This document shows, piece after piece, positions 34,956-43,484 of a stretch of DNA of 64,000 nt; the first letter of the stretch is position 1; each line of letters starts with the position of its first letter. The notes under the pieces are model-generated. The model was not told the origin of the DNA. It ran no database searches and was given only the letters and a program-made list of their open reading frames with translations. The translations under genes were made by a program, and so were the position numbers. Origin of the DNA: JBKECA01 sp047973435 (GTDB lineage Bacteria > Planctomycetota > Planctomycetia > Planctomycetales > Planctomycetaceae). The DNA lies in the NCBI GenBank assembly GCA_047973435.1, contig JBKECA010000285.1, forward strand, positions 1 through 64,000, written 5' to 3'.

Positions 34956-36179
34956 TCAGTGCACGTAGAACTCTTCCGGATCGTCAAACGTGACGACGAG
35001 ATCGTCAACATGCACTCGGGGCTTCTTCGGCTGGTAGGCCTCAAAGTCGTCCAGCTTGTATTCCTGGATCAGCACGTTGATGCGCATCTCGATGCGGGTC
35101 AGCTCGTTCCCTTCATCGGTGGCGACGAACGTAAATGCTCGACCGGGGACGCTGGACGAGATTCGCCCCGTCCGGCCGACGCGGTGAATGTAGTCGTCGC
35201 AGTCCTGCGGGATGTCGTAGTTGACAATGTGGGACACACCGCTGATGTCGATGCCTCGGCCGACGACGTCCGTCGCAATCAGCAGGCGGACCTTTCCTTC
35301 GCGAAGGCGCTTCATCACTTTGTCCCGCGTCGACTGGGGTAAGTCGCCGTGCATGGCGGCAATGTGGTGCAGCTTCGTCGACAGCTTCTGATACAACCGA
35401 TCCGCTCCGCGCTTGGTCCGGCAAAAGACGATCGCCTGCTGCGGCCGCTCCTTCAGCAGCAGCTTCACCAGCAGTCCGAACTTCCGCCGCGGATCGACGG
35501 TGCAGTAATACTGTGAGACCTGATCGGTCACGACCCGGTCCTGAGAGAGATCGACGCGCTGCGGATCACGCATGTAACGCTTGGCCAGTCGCTCGACCGG
35601 CGGCGGCATCGTCGCCGAGAGCAGCAGCGTCTGTCGGTCGTCCGGACAGCGCCGCAGGATGCGTTCAATGTCCGGACGGAAGCCGATATCCAGCATCCGG
35701 TCGGCCTCATCCAGCACGACCACCTTCAGCCGTGAAAAATCGACTGCCCGGCGGTGCATCAGGTCGATCACTCGCCCTGGAGTTCCGACGACAATCGTCG
35801 GCTTCTTCCGCAGTTGTTCCAGCTGTCCGCCAATCGACTTGCCGCCAACAAGCAGTGCCGGCTGACAATTGTGCCTGGCCGCCAGTCGGGAACATTCGGC
35901 GGAGACCTGTTCGCTCAGCTCGCGTGTGGGGGAGAGGACGAGGGCCTGAATATCCCCGGACTGATGGTCAATTCGCTCCAGAATCGGGATCACGAAGGCG
36001 GCGGTCTTGCCCGTGCCTGTCCGGGCCTGTCCGGTGCAGTCAACGCCAGTCACGGCGATGGGGATAAACGACGCCTGAATGGGGGTCGCGGTTTCGTAGC
36101 GGACATCGGCCAGGGCCTGCAGCATCGGCTGGCTGAGCCCCAGGTCCGCAAAGCGGACGGGAGTTTCGGTCGTAGACAA
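34956..36179 (-). CDS. DEAD-box ATP-dependent RNA helicase (RhlE/RhlB-like)
   Basis: A 407-residue helicase with the full motif set: Q motif (FADLGLSQP...TPIQ), I ARTGTGKT, Ia PTRELSEQ, Ib TPGR, II DEAD (VVLDEADRMLD), III SAT, IV VFCRTK, V TDVVGRGID and VI HRVGRTGR. The short C-terminal tail lacks an RNA-binding RRM, so it is not a DbpA or DeaD type. It unwinds RNA in ribosome assembly or mRNA decay. Monocistronic, with about 440 bases of upstream sequence. Confidence 0.94.
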   Translation of the reverse strand: MSTTETPVRFADLGLSQPMLQALADVRYETATPIQASFIPIAVTGVDCTGQARTGTGKTAAFVIPILERIDHQSGDIQALVLSPTRELSEQVSAECSRLAARHNCQPALLVGGKSIGGQLEQLRKKPTIVVGTPGRVIDLMHRRAVDFSRLKVVVLDEADRMLDIGFRPDIERILRRCPDDRQTLLLSATMPPPVERLAKRYMRDPQRVDLSQDRVVTDQVSQYYCTVDPRRKFGLLVKLLLKERPQQAIVFCRTKRGADRLYQKLSTKLHHIAAMHGDLPQSTRDKVMKRLREGKVRLLIATDVVGRGIDISGVSHIVNYDIPQDCDDYIHRVGRTGRISSSVPGRAFTFVATDEGNELTRIEMRINVLIQEYKLDDFEAYQPKKPRVHVDDLVVTFDDPEEFYVH

Positions 36180-36616
36180 CCTCGGTTTCCTTCGCTGTAT
36201 TCAATCCGGCGTGGGCGGCGCTTTTGAGACAGGGCCACCAAGCTGTCGGGCAGACGTCGCGAGTCGGGGATTTCGCCGCCCCGCAAGTACAATTACAACC
36301 CGCGTCTCTCCTCGCTGCGATTCCACCGTAGTAGCGGCCGAGCTGACAGCGCGGGCTGTCGGTGCTGAAGAGCGCGGCTGTTCCCTGCCGTCATCATTGC
36401 CCTTGGGAGGGACACCCCCTCCGGGAAAAACCATTACACCTGCATTAGAACACGATAAGGAGCGCCGCCACGAGAGTCAACGCGTTCTCACTCCGGGCGA
36501 TCCGTGGATTCCCATCAACAGGTCCATGATTTACTATTCGGCCCGACGATCGCGCCCGGCCGTTGTCGGTGGTCGCAGACCCTGTCCTCCCCTGAAAACC
36601 CCGGTAGGAAGCGGCC
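36180..36616. other. Divergent intergenic region
   Basis: About 440 bases between the DEAD-box gene (minus) and the Fn3/DUF6754 gene (plus). It includes a short hairpin GGAGGG-ACACC-CCCTCC (36406-36422). No gene is supported; promoters of both neighbours should be here. Confidence 0.35.
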
Positions 36617-37951
36617 ATGTGGAGGAATACCGCAGTGATGCCACAACAGCGACCGGCCAGCGAAGCACCTGCGATTGACGTCGTTCAATCGGATCCCTCC
36701 CGCCGCAACACGTTTCGGGCCGGTTGCGGTCGATTGCGGGCCCTGGTCCTTTTCGCGGCCATCATGTTTTCCAGCGGGTCGGTCAATCGCGTGTTCGCAC
36801 AGCCGGCCACCGAGTCGCCACTTCCATCTCCCACTGACGTGACCGCGGTCGACGCTCCCTGGGATGGCGGAAACGCGGTCGTGGTGAGCTTCCGCCCGGC
36901 GACCAACAGTCCCGATGTGGAATACTCGATCCGCAGTAGCGGTGAGGCGAACGGCGTGTACACCGAGGTCGCCCGACTGGCTGACACCGACGTTGATCCC
37001 AAGACTGGTCGAATTGCCATGACCGTTCACGATCTGATTCGCGGCGAACCCTACTGGTTTCGCGTTGCAGCCGTCGGGCCTGACAACACAGAATCCTTGT
37101 CGGTGGGACTTCCTGCCGATCGTCCAGTCGTTCCGACCCGTCAGTTGTTCGACGGCAGCCGGATGTGGCTGCTGCTGATTGGCTCGATTATTTGTGGTTC
37201 GGTCGTGCTGTTCATTGGACTGGCCCGGTCGGGGGTCAAGCTTTACATCCGCAAAATCGCGGGTCTGGATGCCGTGGAGGAAGCGGTCGGCCGCGCCACG
37301 GAAATGGGGCGGACATGTCTGTTCGTGCCCGGAGTCCTCGACATCAACGACATCCAGACGGTAGCCGGCCTGACGATTCTGTCTCGCGTGGCCGAACGGG
37401 CGGCCGAGTATGACGCCCGGCTGGAAGTCCCGACCAGTCGCTCGCTGGTGATGACTGCCGCCCGTGAGACGGTCCAGTCCGCCTATTTGACCGCCGGCCG
37501 GCCCGATGCCTACAACGAAGATGCCATCAGCTATGTTACCGATGAGCAGTTCGGCTATGTCGCCTACCTCACGGGACAAATGGTTCGCGACAAACCAGCC
37601 GCCTGCTTTTATCTGGGGGCCTTCTTTGCGGAATCGTTGATCCTGGCTGAGACCGGTAATGCGATTGGCGCGATACAGGTGGCTGGAACCGCCCAGCCCG
37701 CCCAACTGCCATTCTTTGTGGCGGCGTGCGACTACACGCTGATTGGCGAGGAATTCTTCGCGGCTTCAGCCTATCTCTCCCATGACCCCGATCAGTTGGG
37801 AAGCCTGAAAGGTCAAGACGTTGGCAAACTGATTGTCGCGGGACTGATGATCGTCGGCGTCGGTTTGCTGACGCTCGCGGCTGTCACCCGGAATCCCGGT
37901 TTGGCGCAGGCGGCCGCCTACGTCCGCGACACGATCCTGGCCAGCGGCTGA
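36617..37951 (+). CDS. Membrane protein with Fn3 domain and DUF6754 domain
   Basis: A 444-residue protein. A long basic N-terminus leads to a signal or anchor segment (LRALVLFAAIMFSSGSV), then a fibronectin type III-like domain (about residues 68-160; PSPTDVTAVDAPWDGGNAVV and PYWFRVAAVG). A membrane segment (WLLLIGSIICGSVVLFIGLA) is followed by a conserved soluble region (DAVEEAVGRATEMGRTCLFVPG, LTILSRVAERAAEYDARLEVPT) and two more C-terminal membrane segments. The conserved region matches DUF6754 as I remember it. Function unknown. Confidence 0.7.
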   Translation: MWRNTAVMPQQRPASEAPAIDVVQSDPSRRNTFRAGCGRLRALVLFAAIMFSSGSVNRVFAQPATESPLPSPTDVTAVDAPWDGGNAVVVSFRPATNSPDVEYSIRSSGEANGVYTEVARLADTDVDPKTGRIAMTVHDLIRGEPYWFRVAAVGPDNTESLSVGLPADRPVVPTRQLFDGSRMWLLLIGSIICGSVVLFIGLARSGVKLYIRKIAGLDAVEEAVGRATEMGRTCLFVPGVLDINDIQTVAGLTILSRVAERAAEYDARLEVPTSRSLVMTAARETVQSAYLTAGRPDAYNEDAISYVTDEQFGYVAYLTGQMVRDKPAACFYLGAFFAESLILAETGNAIGAIQVAGTAQPAQLPFFVAACDYTLIGEEFFAASAYLSHDPDQLGSLKGQDVGKLIVAGLMIVGVGLLTLAAVTRNPGLAQAAAYVRDTILASG

Positions 37952-37988
37952 AGAACTGGCCAGTTGCCGAAGACAGCGTCGCTGGCCG

Positions 37989-38816
37989 TCATGGCCAGAT
38001 CGCGGCATCTTCGCCGTCGAGCCGCAGCGTTAGGCACTTGGCGCTTCCGCCCGCCTTGATGAACTCGTCCAGCGGCGTCGGGACGACGTGGAACCCCTGC
38101 TGCTTTAGTTCCGCCGTCAGCTGCGGACAACCGTTGTTGAGGATCACCGTAGTGCCAATCACGACGGCATTGCACGCGAAGCGCGCGGCTTCGCTGTCTG
38201 GCACTGCGATCAGATTGGGAATCGCCCCCCGGATAGCCTTCTGACCGTATTCATCGAACGCCGCCGGATACCACATCGCCAGCCCCGGCCGCAGCGGACA
38301 GAAGCAGGTGTCGAGGTGATAGTAGCGGTCGTTAACCAGTTGCACCGGCAGAACCCGACAGCCGATCGCTTCCGCCAGCCACTGCATCGCCCGGGCATCA
38401 CTGCGAAAGACATATCCGCCGACGAGTGTCTCGCCGCAGAACAGGGCATCCCCGGCTCCTTCGAAATCGAGATCGTCCGGGAGTTCCCGACAGGCCAGTC
38501 CATGCGACTCAAACCATTCCCGGTCAACCGGCGTCTCCGGCTGTCGGGCGGAGTAACGAAATCGGGACAGGTACACCGTCTCCCGATGCACGAGCCCGGC
38601 ATTTGCCGTGAAGACCAGATCCGGCAGACCCGGTTTGGCCGGCAACAGTTCAATCTGACCACCGCAACTGGAAATGGCGGCGCACAGCCCGTTCCATTGC
38701 TCGCGTGCGGCCGCCACGTCGGCACCACGCTGCCGATTCATCCACGGATTGATCTCGTACTCGATCCCGTAATGGTCTGGCGGACACATCAGAATGGTCG
38801 GCAGCTGGAACGGCAT
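37989..38816 (-). CDS. Dimethylarginine dimethylaminohydrolase-like amidinohydrolase
   Basis: A 275-residue pentein-fold enzyme. The start ILMCPPDHYGIEYEINPWM and PDLVFTANAGLV are typical of DDAH/arginine deiminase-like enzymes. Catalytic residues are visible as H167 (YYHLDTCF) and C261 (GGSAKCLTLRL), with an acidic EGAGDALF segment. The family hydrolyses guanidino groups of arginine or methylated arginine; some close relatives act as ornithine-forming enzymes, so the exact substrate is open. A palindromic element fills the gap to the glutathione peroxidase gene upstream. Confidence 0.85.
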   Translation of the reverse strand: MPFQLPTILMCPPDHYGIEYEINPWMNRQRGADVAAAREQWNGLCAAISSCGGQIELLPAKPGLPDLVFTANAGLVHRETVYLSRFRYSARQPETPVDREWFESHGLACRELPDDLDFEGAGDALFCGETLVGGYVFRSDARAMQWLAEAIGCRVLPVQLVNDRYYHLDTCFCPLRPGLAMWYPAAFDEYGQKAIRGAIPNLIAVPDSEAARFACNAVVIGTTVILNNGCPQLTAELKQQGFHVVPTPLDEFIKAGGSAKCLTLRLDGEDAAIWP

Positions 38817-38832
38817 ATCTCGTCCGTGCTGT

Positions 38833-38918
38833 TATTCCGCACGCGGTCAAAGACGATACGTTCTGTCGCGTGGGACTTGATCGTCCGAATCATCTCACTC
38901 GCTGACGCGGGCAATCGA
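38833..38918 (+). repeat. 86-bp palindromic element, diverged copy 2
   Basis: Aligns without gaps to the 86-bp consensus. The ends read TATTCCGCACGCGG and GACGCGGGCAATC, and TCCGAATCATCTCACTCGCT is fully conserved. It occupies nearly the whole space between the amidinohydrolase start and the glutathione peroxidase stop. Confidence 0.75.
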
Positions 38919-38920
38919 CG

Positions 38921-39502
38921 TCATGGGGTCGACAACGGCTTGACCAGTTCCGCCTGAACGGCCTTTGCCAGCTCCGCGTCCGTCGGCTCGGTTCCTGTGC
39001 CGAAACGGGCGACGACCTGTCCGTCCCGGCTGATGAGAAACTTCTCAAAGTTCCAGCCGATGTTGCCAGTCCCTTTGGGCCTGGTCGTCTGACTCGTCAG
39101 GTACTTGTAGAACGGTGCCGCCTGCGGGCCGTTGACGTCAATCTTGGCGAACATCGGAAAGGTGACGCTGTATTCTCGTGTGCAGAACGCCGTGATCTCC
39201 TCGGCCGATCCTGGTTCCTGAGCGCCAAACTGGTTGCACGGAAAGCCGAGCACCACGAGGCCGTCCCCCTTGTGCTCCTGATACAGACGCTGCAGGTCGG
39301 CGTATTGCGGAGTCGCTCCGCACTCACTGGCCACATTCACTACCAGCAGGACCTTCCCTTGATAATCCGCGAGATTCACGGACTTTCCATCCAGCGACTG
39401 GACTTCGTAATTGAGTGCTGCGGGCACGGTCTTGTCCTTCGGTTCAGCAGCCAACACAGAGGCGGTCAGGGTCAACACGGTCAGACAGGCGTAGCGAAGC
39501 AT
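38921..39502 (-). CDS. Exported glutathione peroxidase family protein
   Basis: A 193-residue protein with a signal peptide (LTVLTLTASVLAAE). The thioredoxin-fold peroxidase motifs are NVASECG with catalytic C61, LGFPCNQFGAQEPG (Gln of the tetrad, plus a second Cys) and WNFEKFL (Trp and Asn). Cys rather than selenocysteine is used, so it likely acts with thioredoxin to reduce peroxides outside the cytoplasm. An upstream ATG at 39523 adds seven residues. It is bracketed on both sides by copies of the 86-bp palindromic element. Confidence 0.92.
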   Translation of the reverse strand: MLRYACLTVLTLTASVLAAEPKDKTVPAALNYEVQSLDGKSVNLADYQGKVLLVVNVASECGATPQYADLQRLYQEHKGDGLVVLGFPCNQFGAQEPGSAEEITAFCTREYSVTFPMFAKIDVNGPQAAPFYKYLTSQTTRPKGTGNIGWNFEKFLISRDGQVVARFGTGTEPTDAELAKAVQAELVKPLSTP

Positions 39503-39548
39503 GCAAATTCTCCCGAGGGTCATGGCACCGTTTATCCGATTCCCATTC

Positions 39549-39634
39549 TATACCGCACGCGGTCAATGTTGATACGTTTTGCCTCGCGGGGCTTTAACGT
39601 CCGAATCATCTCACTCATTGCCGCGGGCAGTATA
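39549..39634 (+). repeat. 86-bp palindromic element, copy 3 (tandem pair, left)
   Basis: Intact copy. Its right-hand TATA end merges with the left end of the next copy, so the two share the dinucleotide TA. Together they fill most of the gap between the glutathione peroxidase gene and rsgA. Confidence 0.9.
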
Positions 39635-39718
39635 TACCGCACGCGGTCAATGTTGATGCGTTTTGCCTCGCGGGGTCTTAACGTCCGAATCATCTCACTC
39701 GCTACCGCGGGCAGTATA
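39633..39718 (+). repeat. 86-bp palindromic element, copy 4 (tandem pair, right)
   Basis: Intact copy in the same orientation as copy 3 and differing from it at only a few positions. The TA shared at the junction fits insertion at TA dinucleotides with TA duplication. Confidence 0.9.
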
Positions 39719-39743
39719 GACGCTGGCGGGCAATGGCCAGGAG

Positions 39744-40871
39744 TCATTCGTCTCCGAGCAGCATTCTCAGATATCCCTGATACCGCAGACTGGCGATCTC
39801 ACCTCGTTCTACGGCCTGTTTTACAGCACAACTGTGTTCGTGCGAATGGGTGCAGTCCGGAAATCGGCAGTGAGGAATGTGGGGCAGGAAATCTCGGAAG
39901 TAACCCTCAATCTCAAATGGGGCGACGTCCCACAGTTGCATCTGGCGAATTCCCGGTGTGTCCACGATCCAGCCCCCACTTGCCAGTGGTAGCAGCGCTG
40001 CGACTCGGGTGGTGTGTCGCCCCTTGCCGGAATCCTCACTGACGCCCCCTGTCGCCAGTTGCTGTGAGGAGTCGAGCGCATTGATCAGCGAGGACTTGCC
40101 AACCCCGCTTTGGCCGGCCACCACACTCACGCGGTCGTGCAGAATGGATCGCAGCGGCTCAATTCCTTCCCCCGTCACGATGCTACTGAGCACGACGTCG
40201 TAACCGATGCGACGATAGATATCCGCCACGTGCTCCAGGTCCGGGCGGTCGACCAGATCGACCTTACTGATGCAGACGACAGGCCGAACGCCCCCTTTTT
40301 CGGCGCTGACGATGAAACGGTCAACAAGGGCTGGCTTCAGTTGTGGCTCGGCCGCCGAAGTCACGATGACCGCCTGATCGATATTCGCCGCGATCACGTG
40401 CTCGTGCCGATCGCTGCCGCGCGAGATCGTGGTGCGGCGGGTCTCGACACGCACAATCACGCCGTGCCAATCATCCTGTGGCTCCACCAGCACCTGGTCC
40501 CCCACGACGACGGCATTCCGCACGTCGCGAGACATCGTGCGGACAAGACGCCGCACAGTGCACTCCAGCACGCGACCATCGCCCCCTTGCACGGAGCAGT
40601 GATTCGCCCCGATGGCTCGCAGCACCCGTCCGGCCATGCAACGTTCAGCGTCGACGGCCAGTTGAGGCAGCGCACTACCGACATCGCCATCGGCGAGCAC
40701 TGTGCGACGACGCGTGATGGCCCCCTTGCCAGTCAGTCGTTCGCTCTGCTGTCGGTCGGCTGCGGCGTCGAGGTCTTCGAGTGCCTTGTGAGTCAGGTTC
40801 TGCTCGCGAGCACGGCCCGCTCGATTCTTCCGAAATTCCACCCGGACCTTCTTGGGGCGTTTACCAGTCAC
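39744..40871 (-). CDS. rsgA: Ribosome small-subunit GTPase RsgA
   Basis: A 375-residue circularly permuted GTPase. An OB fold (about 80-140) precedes the G domain, in which G4 (CISKVDLV) comes before G1 (GQSGVGKSSLINAL) and G3 (DTPGIRQ). The zinc-binding CRFPDCTHSHEHSC segment closes the protein. RsgA checks 30S maturation. The N-terminal 75 residues are a basic extension. The start overlaps the FHA gene stop (ATGA), so the two are probably co-translated. Confidence 0.95.
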   Translation of the reverse strand: MTGKRPKKVRVEFRKNRAGRAREQNLTHKALEDLDAAADRQQSERLTGKGAITRRRTVLADGDVGSALPQLAVDAERCMAGRVLRAIGANHCSVQGGDGRVLECTVRRLVRTMSRDVRNAVVVGDQVLVEPQDDWHGVIVRVETRRTTISRGSDRHEHVIAANIDQAVIVTSAAEPQLKPALVDRFIVSAEKGGVRPVVCISKVDLVDRPDLEHVADIYRRIGYDVVLSSIVTGEGIEPLRSILHDRVSVVAGQSGVGKSSLINALDSSQQLATGGVSEDSGKGRHTTRVAALLPLASGGWIVDTPGIRQMQLWDVAPFEIEGYFRDFLPHIPHCRFPDCTHSHEHSCAVKQAVERGEIASLRYQGYLRMLLGDE

Positions 40872-41359
40872 GGTTGTTCGTCATCACTCAACCATCGGGC
40901 GGCGTCGTTTTCGCTGTCCGTAAACTTGGAATCGTCGCGGGTCACCGGACGACTCGATCGCGCCCGGGGGGGGCGGGCCTGCTGACGCATCAGGCCCGCC
41001 TTTTCCAGCAGACCGATGGCCAGCGGATCCTCCTCCTCCTGTGGCGGCGGCGCATCGGCCGCGGGCTGATATCCAATCTTGAAGACATGCCGCGCCACTG
41101 ACAGTTCATCCCCCGGTTGCAGCCAGTGAGAGTCACAGCGTTCGCCGTTGACTTTGATTCCGTTGCGGCTGTTCAGGTCGCGTACGAACCAGAAACCGTT
41201 CGTCAGCTCCAGCTGACAATGCTGGGACGACACATTCGGAAAGTCGAGGACGACGTCGCAATTCGATCGACGACCGATAAGCACGCGGGGCTTCAGCAGC
41301 GGAATGGGATCGCCGCCTCCGACTGGATTCAGTTCACCGTAGTCCTGCACTGTGGCCAT
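40868..41359 (-). CDS. FHA domain protein coupled to rsgA
   Basis: A 163-residue protein with an N-terminal forkhead-associated domain: LIGRRSNCDVVLDFPNVSSQH carries the phosphothreonine-binding Arg, Ser and His, and RDLNSRNGIKVNG the conserved Asn. The C-terminal third is charged and looks disordered. FHA domains bind phosphothreonine peptides, so this is a reader of Ser/Thr kinase signalling. ATG 41359 (MATVQDYGEL) is preferred; an ATG at 41392 adds eleven residues. Its stop overlaps the rsgA start by four bases. Confidence 0.86.
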   Translation of the reverse strand: MATVQDYGELNPVGGGDPIPLLKPRVLIGRRSNCDVVLDFPNVSSQHCQLELTNGFWFVRDLNSRNGIKVNGERCDSHWLQPGDELSVARHVFKIGYQPAADAPPPQEEEDPLAIGLLEKAGLMRQQARPPRARSSRPVTRDDSKFTDSENDAARWLSDDEQP

Positions 41360-41574
41360 AGTCTCCGCCCGCTGCCTGAACCCGGCCGCCATCTGCGACC
41401 CTTGGCTATGACACTAACCCCACCAATACGTCAAGTCAATCGGCAAGCGGCCAACCGTTTGCAAGATGATGTTCGGATTCGACGCGCGTATTGCCGGACA
41501 GTGAGAGGCTACCAAGCCTCCATAATGGCGACCAGAGCGGGCAGCGCCGACGATGACAATCGGCCGTGACGGCA

Positions 41575-43161
41575 TCACCGGGGTGGAATCGATGGCTTCT
41601 TCAAGACCGCGGGGCGTCCCACCTGCTCGGGATTGTCGATCCCGAACATCGCGCCGTTGGTCAGGTTGGCCTTGGACGAACCCCCTTTCCACAAGTCCCA
41701 TTTCGGATCGGCATACTGACCGAAAAAAGCGTGCAGTCGGGACTGTAGTTTGTCACGCAGACGATCCAACTCCGAGTTGTCGATCAAGTTGTTGTGTTCG
41801 TCCGGGTCAGCGGTCAGGTCGTAGAGTTCGTTCGGCTCCTGATGGACGCGTTCAATGTATTTCCATTGCGGCGTGCGAATGGCCCGGACGTTTTCGAATT
41901 CGTAGTAATGGACCTCGTCCCAATCCGTCGGCTGATCGTGCAGCAGTGGACCGAAGTCGCGACCGGGTGAGCGGGGAGACTGCGGTATCCGATCAGCGAG
42001 CCCCAGTTCGGTCAACAAAGTGGGATACAGATCGTAGTTACTGACCATCTGAAGAACGCGGCGGCCTGCCGGCACGGTCCCCGGTTGTCGCAGGATAAGC
42101 GGGATCGTCATGCCCCAATCAAAGGCCGTCAGGGGGCGGGTATGGTCTCCCATGCCCCAATAGCCAGCGTGGCCGCCCGAGCATCCCTGGTCGGATGTGA
42201 AGACGACCAGAGTGTTCTCGTCCAGTCCATGCTCCTTCAATGCTTCCATTACCCGTCCGACGCCGTCGTCGATGCCACTGATCTCCGCAGCGTATTTGCG
42301 AATGACCTGGAGATCGCCGATCCAGTCGCCGTAGTTGTGATTCCACGGTTGTGGCTTGGTCCGCGGAAAAGAGGGCAGCGTCCTGTCCGCGTAGAACCCC
42401 GCGTGTCGATTGTGGATCGGTTCACGCATTGCCGGAGCAAGGCCATAGGGGCCGTTATAGGGCAAGAACAAAAAAAACGGCTGGTCCTTGTGATCGGCGA
42501 TGAACTGAACCGCGTGATCAGTCCACAGGTCGGTCAGATACCGCGGTTCCTTGCGGGTCTCGCCGTTCTCAATCACCTCCTGATCGTAAAAGCCCGCGCT
42601 ACCGCCGTGGGGCTTGGTGATCCAGTGGGAAAAGCCGTCCTGGGGCGTGGCGTTGGCCCCTAGATGCCACTTGCCGCACATGCCCGCCACGTAACCTGAC
42701 TCAACCAGAATTTGAGGAAGCGTGTCAAACTCTTCCAGAGTGTAATACGCCTTGGGGCCAGTTTGAGCGCCACCTCCTGCGAGAAACCGATGGACCCCAT
42801 GCTGACAGGGCATCAGTCCGGTAAGCAGCGTGGCCCGTGTCGGCGAACAGACGGCGTTATTCGCCAGGGCATGCTCGAACAGCGTTCCTTCCTTCGCCAG
42901 CTGATCGAGATGCGGGGTCCGAATGTCCGGATTACCATAGCAGCCCAATGTCCAGGGGCTGTGGTTATCGGTCAAAATCAGAACCAGGTTACTCCGCGCG
43001 CGGTCAGTATTGATTCGTTCTGCCTTGCCGGATTTTAACGTCCGATCCGTCTCACTCGCTGCCGCGGGCAGACTCGTCTTCTTCTGGGCACACAAATGAC
43101 TTGTGCCGCACAGAACAAGCAGAAGCCACTGCAATTGAGAGCTTCGTCGAACTCGCATCAT
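41575..43161 (-). CDS. Secreted sulfatase containing an in-frame palindromic element
   Basis: A 528-residue type I sulfatase. A signal peptide (LQWLLLVLCGTSHLCA) is followed by about 30 residues (29-58) encoded by a copy of the 86-bp palindromic element, then the normal start of the sulfatase domain (NLVLILTDNHSPW). The formylglycine signature C105-S-P-T-R and later GKWHLG and TSDQGCSGGH are present. ATG 43161 follows GGAG at spacing 9. The frame stays intact through the element, and the catalytic domain looks complete, so the enzyme is probably functional. Substrate unknown. Confidence 0.9.
   Translation of the reverse strand: MMRVRRSSQLQWLLLVLCGTSHLCAQKKTSLPAAASETDRTLKSGKAERINTDRARSNLVLILTDNHSPWTLGCYGNPDIRTPHLDQLAKEGTLFEHALANNAVCSPTRATLLTGLMPCQHGVHRFLAGGGAQTGPKAYYTLEEFDTLPQILVESGYVAGMCGKWHLGANATPQDGFSHWITKPHGGSAGFYDQEVIENGETRKEPRYLTDLWTDHAVQFIADHKDQPFFLFLPYNGPYGLAPAMREPIHNRHAGFYADRTLPSFPRTKPQPWNHNYGDWIGDLQVIRKYAAEISGIDDGVGRVMEALKEHGLDENTLVVFTSDQGCSGGHAGYWGMGDHTRPLTAFDWGMTIPLILRQPGTVPAGRRVLQMVSNYDLYPTLLTELGLADRIPQSPRSPGRDFGPLLHDQPTDWDEVHYYEFENVRAIRTPQWKYIERVHQEPNELYDLTADPDEHNNLIDNSELDRLRDKLQSRLHAFFGQYADPKWDLWKGGSSKANLTNGAMFGIDNPEQVGRPAVLKKPSIPPR
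42990..43075 (+). repeat. 86-bp palindromic element, diverged copy 5, inside a sulfatase gene
   Basis: Ungapped alignment to the consensus over all 86 positions with about 20 differences; CTCACTCGCTGCCGCGGGCA is fully conserved. Read on the gene's strand it encodes SLPAAASETDRTLKSGKAER and onward, matching the peptide LPAAASEMIRTLKPREAKRI that intact copies would encode. Confidence 0.85.
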
Positions 43162-43368
43162 GGCATTGCACTCCAAATCGAGTCGCTCGACTCGTCAGCA
43201 ACGTGGGTCACAGAAGGGGCGGCCATTCGCCAGTGTGATTGAAGTCAATCACACTGTCTGAGACCATAAGATAGCAGGGCTCATCAAAAATCCAGTGACG
43301 GGGCCTGTTCGCACGAGCCGTCAGCAAGACCGGACGGCTGATCTTGCCAAACGTTTCTTGCCAGACCT

Positions 43369-43454
43369 GATACTGCCCGCGGCAGCGAGTGAGACAATTC
43401 CGACGTTTAAGCCCCGCGAGGCAAAACGTATCAACATAGACCGCGTGCGGTATA
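43369..43454 (-). repeat. 86-bp palindromic element, copy 6
   Basis: Near-identical to copies 3 and 4 but in inverse orientation, with GA replacing TA at the left end. It lies between divergent genes, 30 bases before the start of the HEAT-like secreted protein gene. Confidence 0.88.
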
Positions 43455-43484
43455 ACAGAGTTCGACGTCTCCGGGGAGCGCCTC

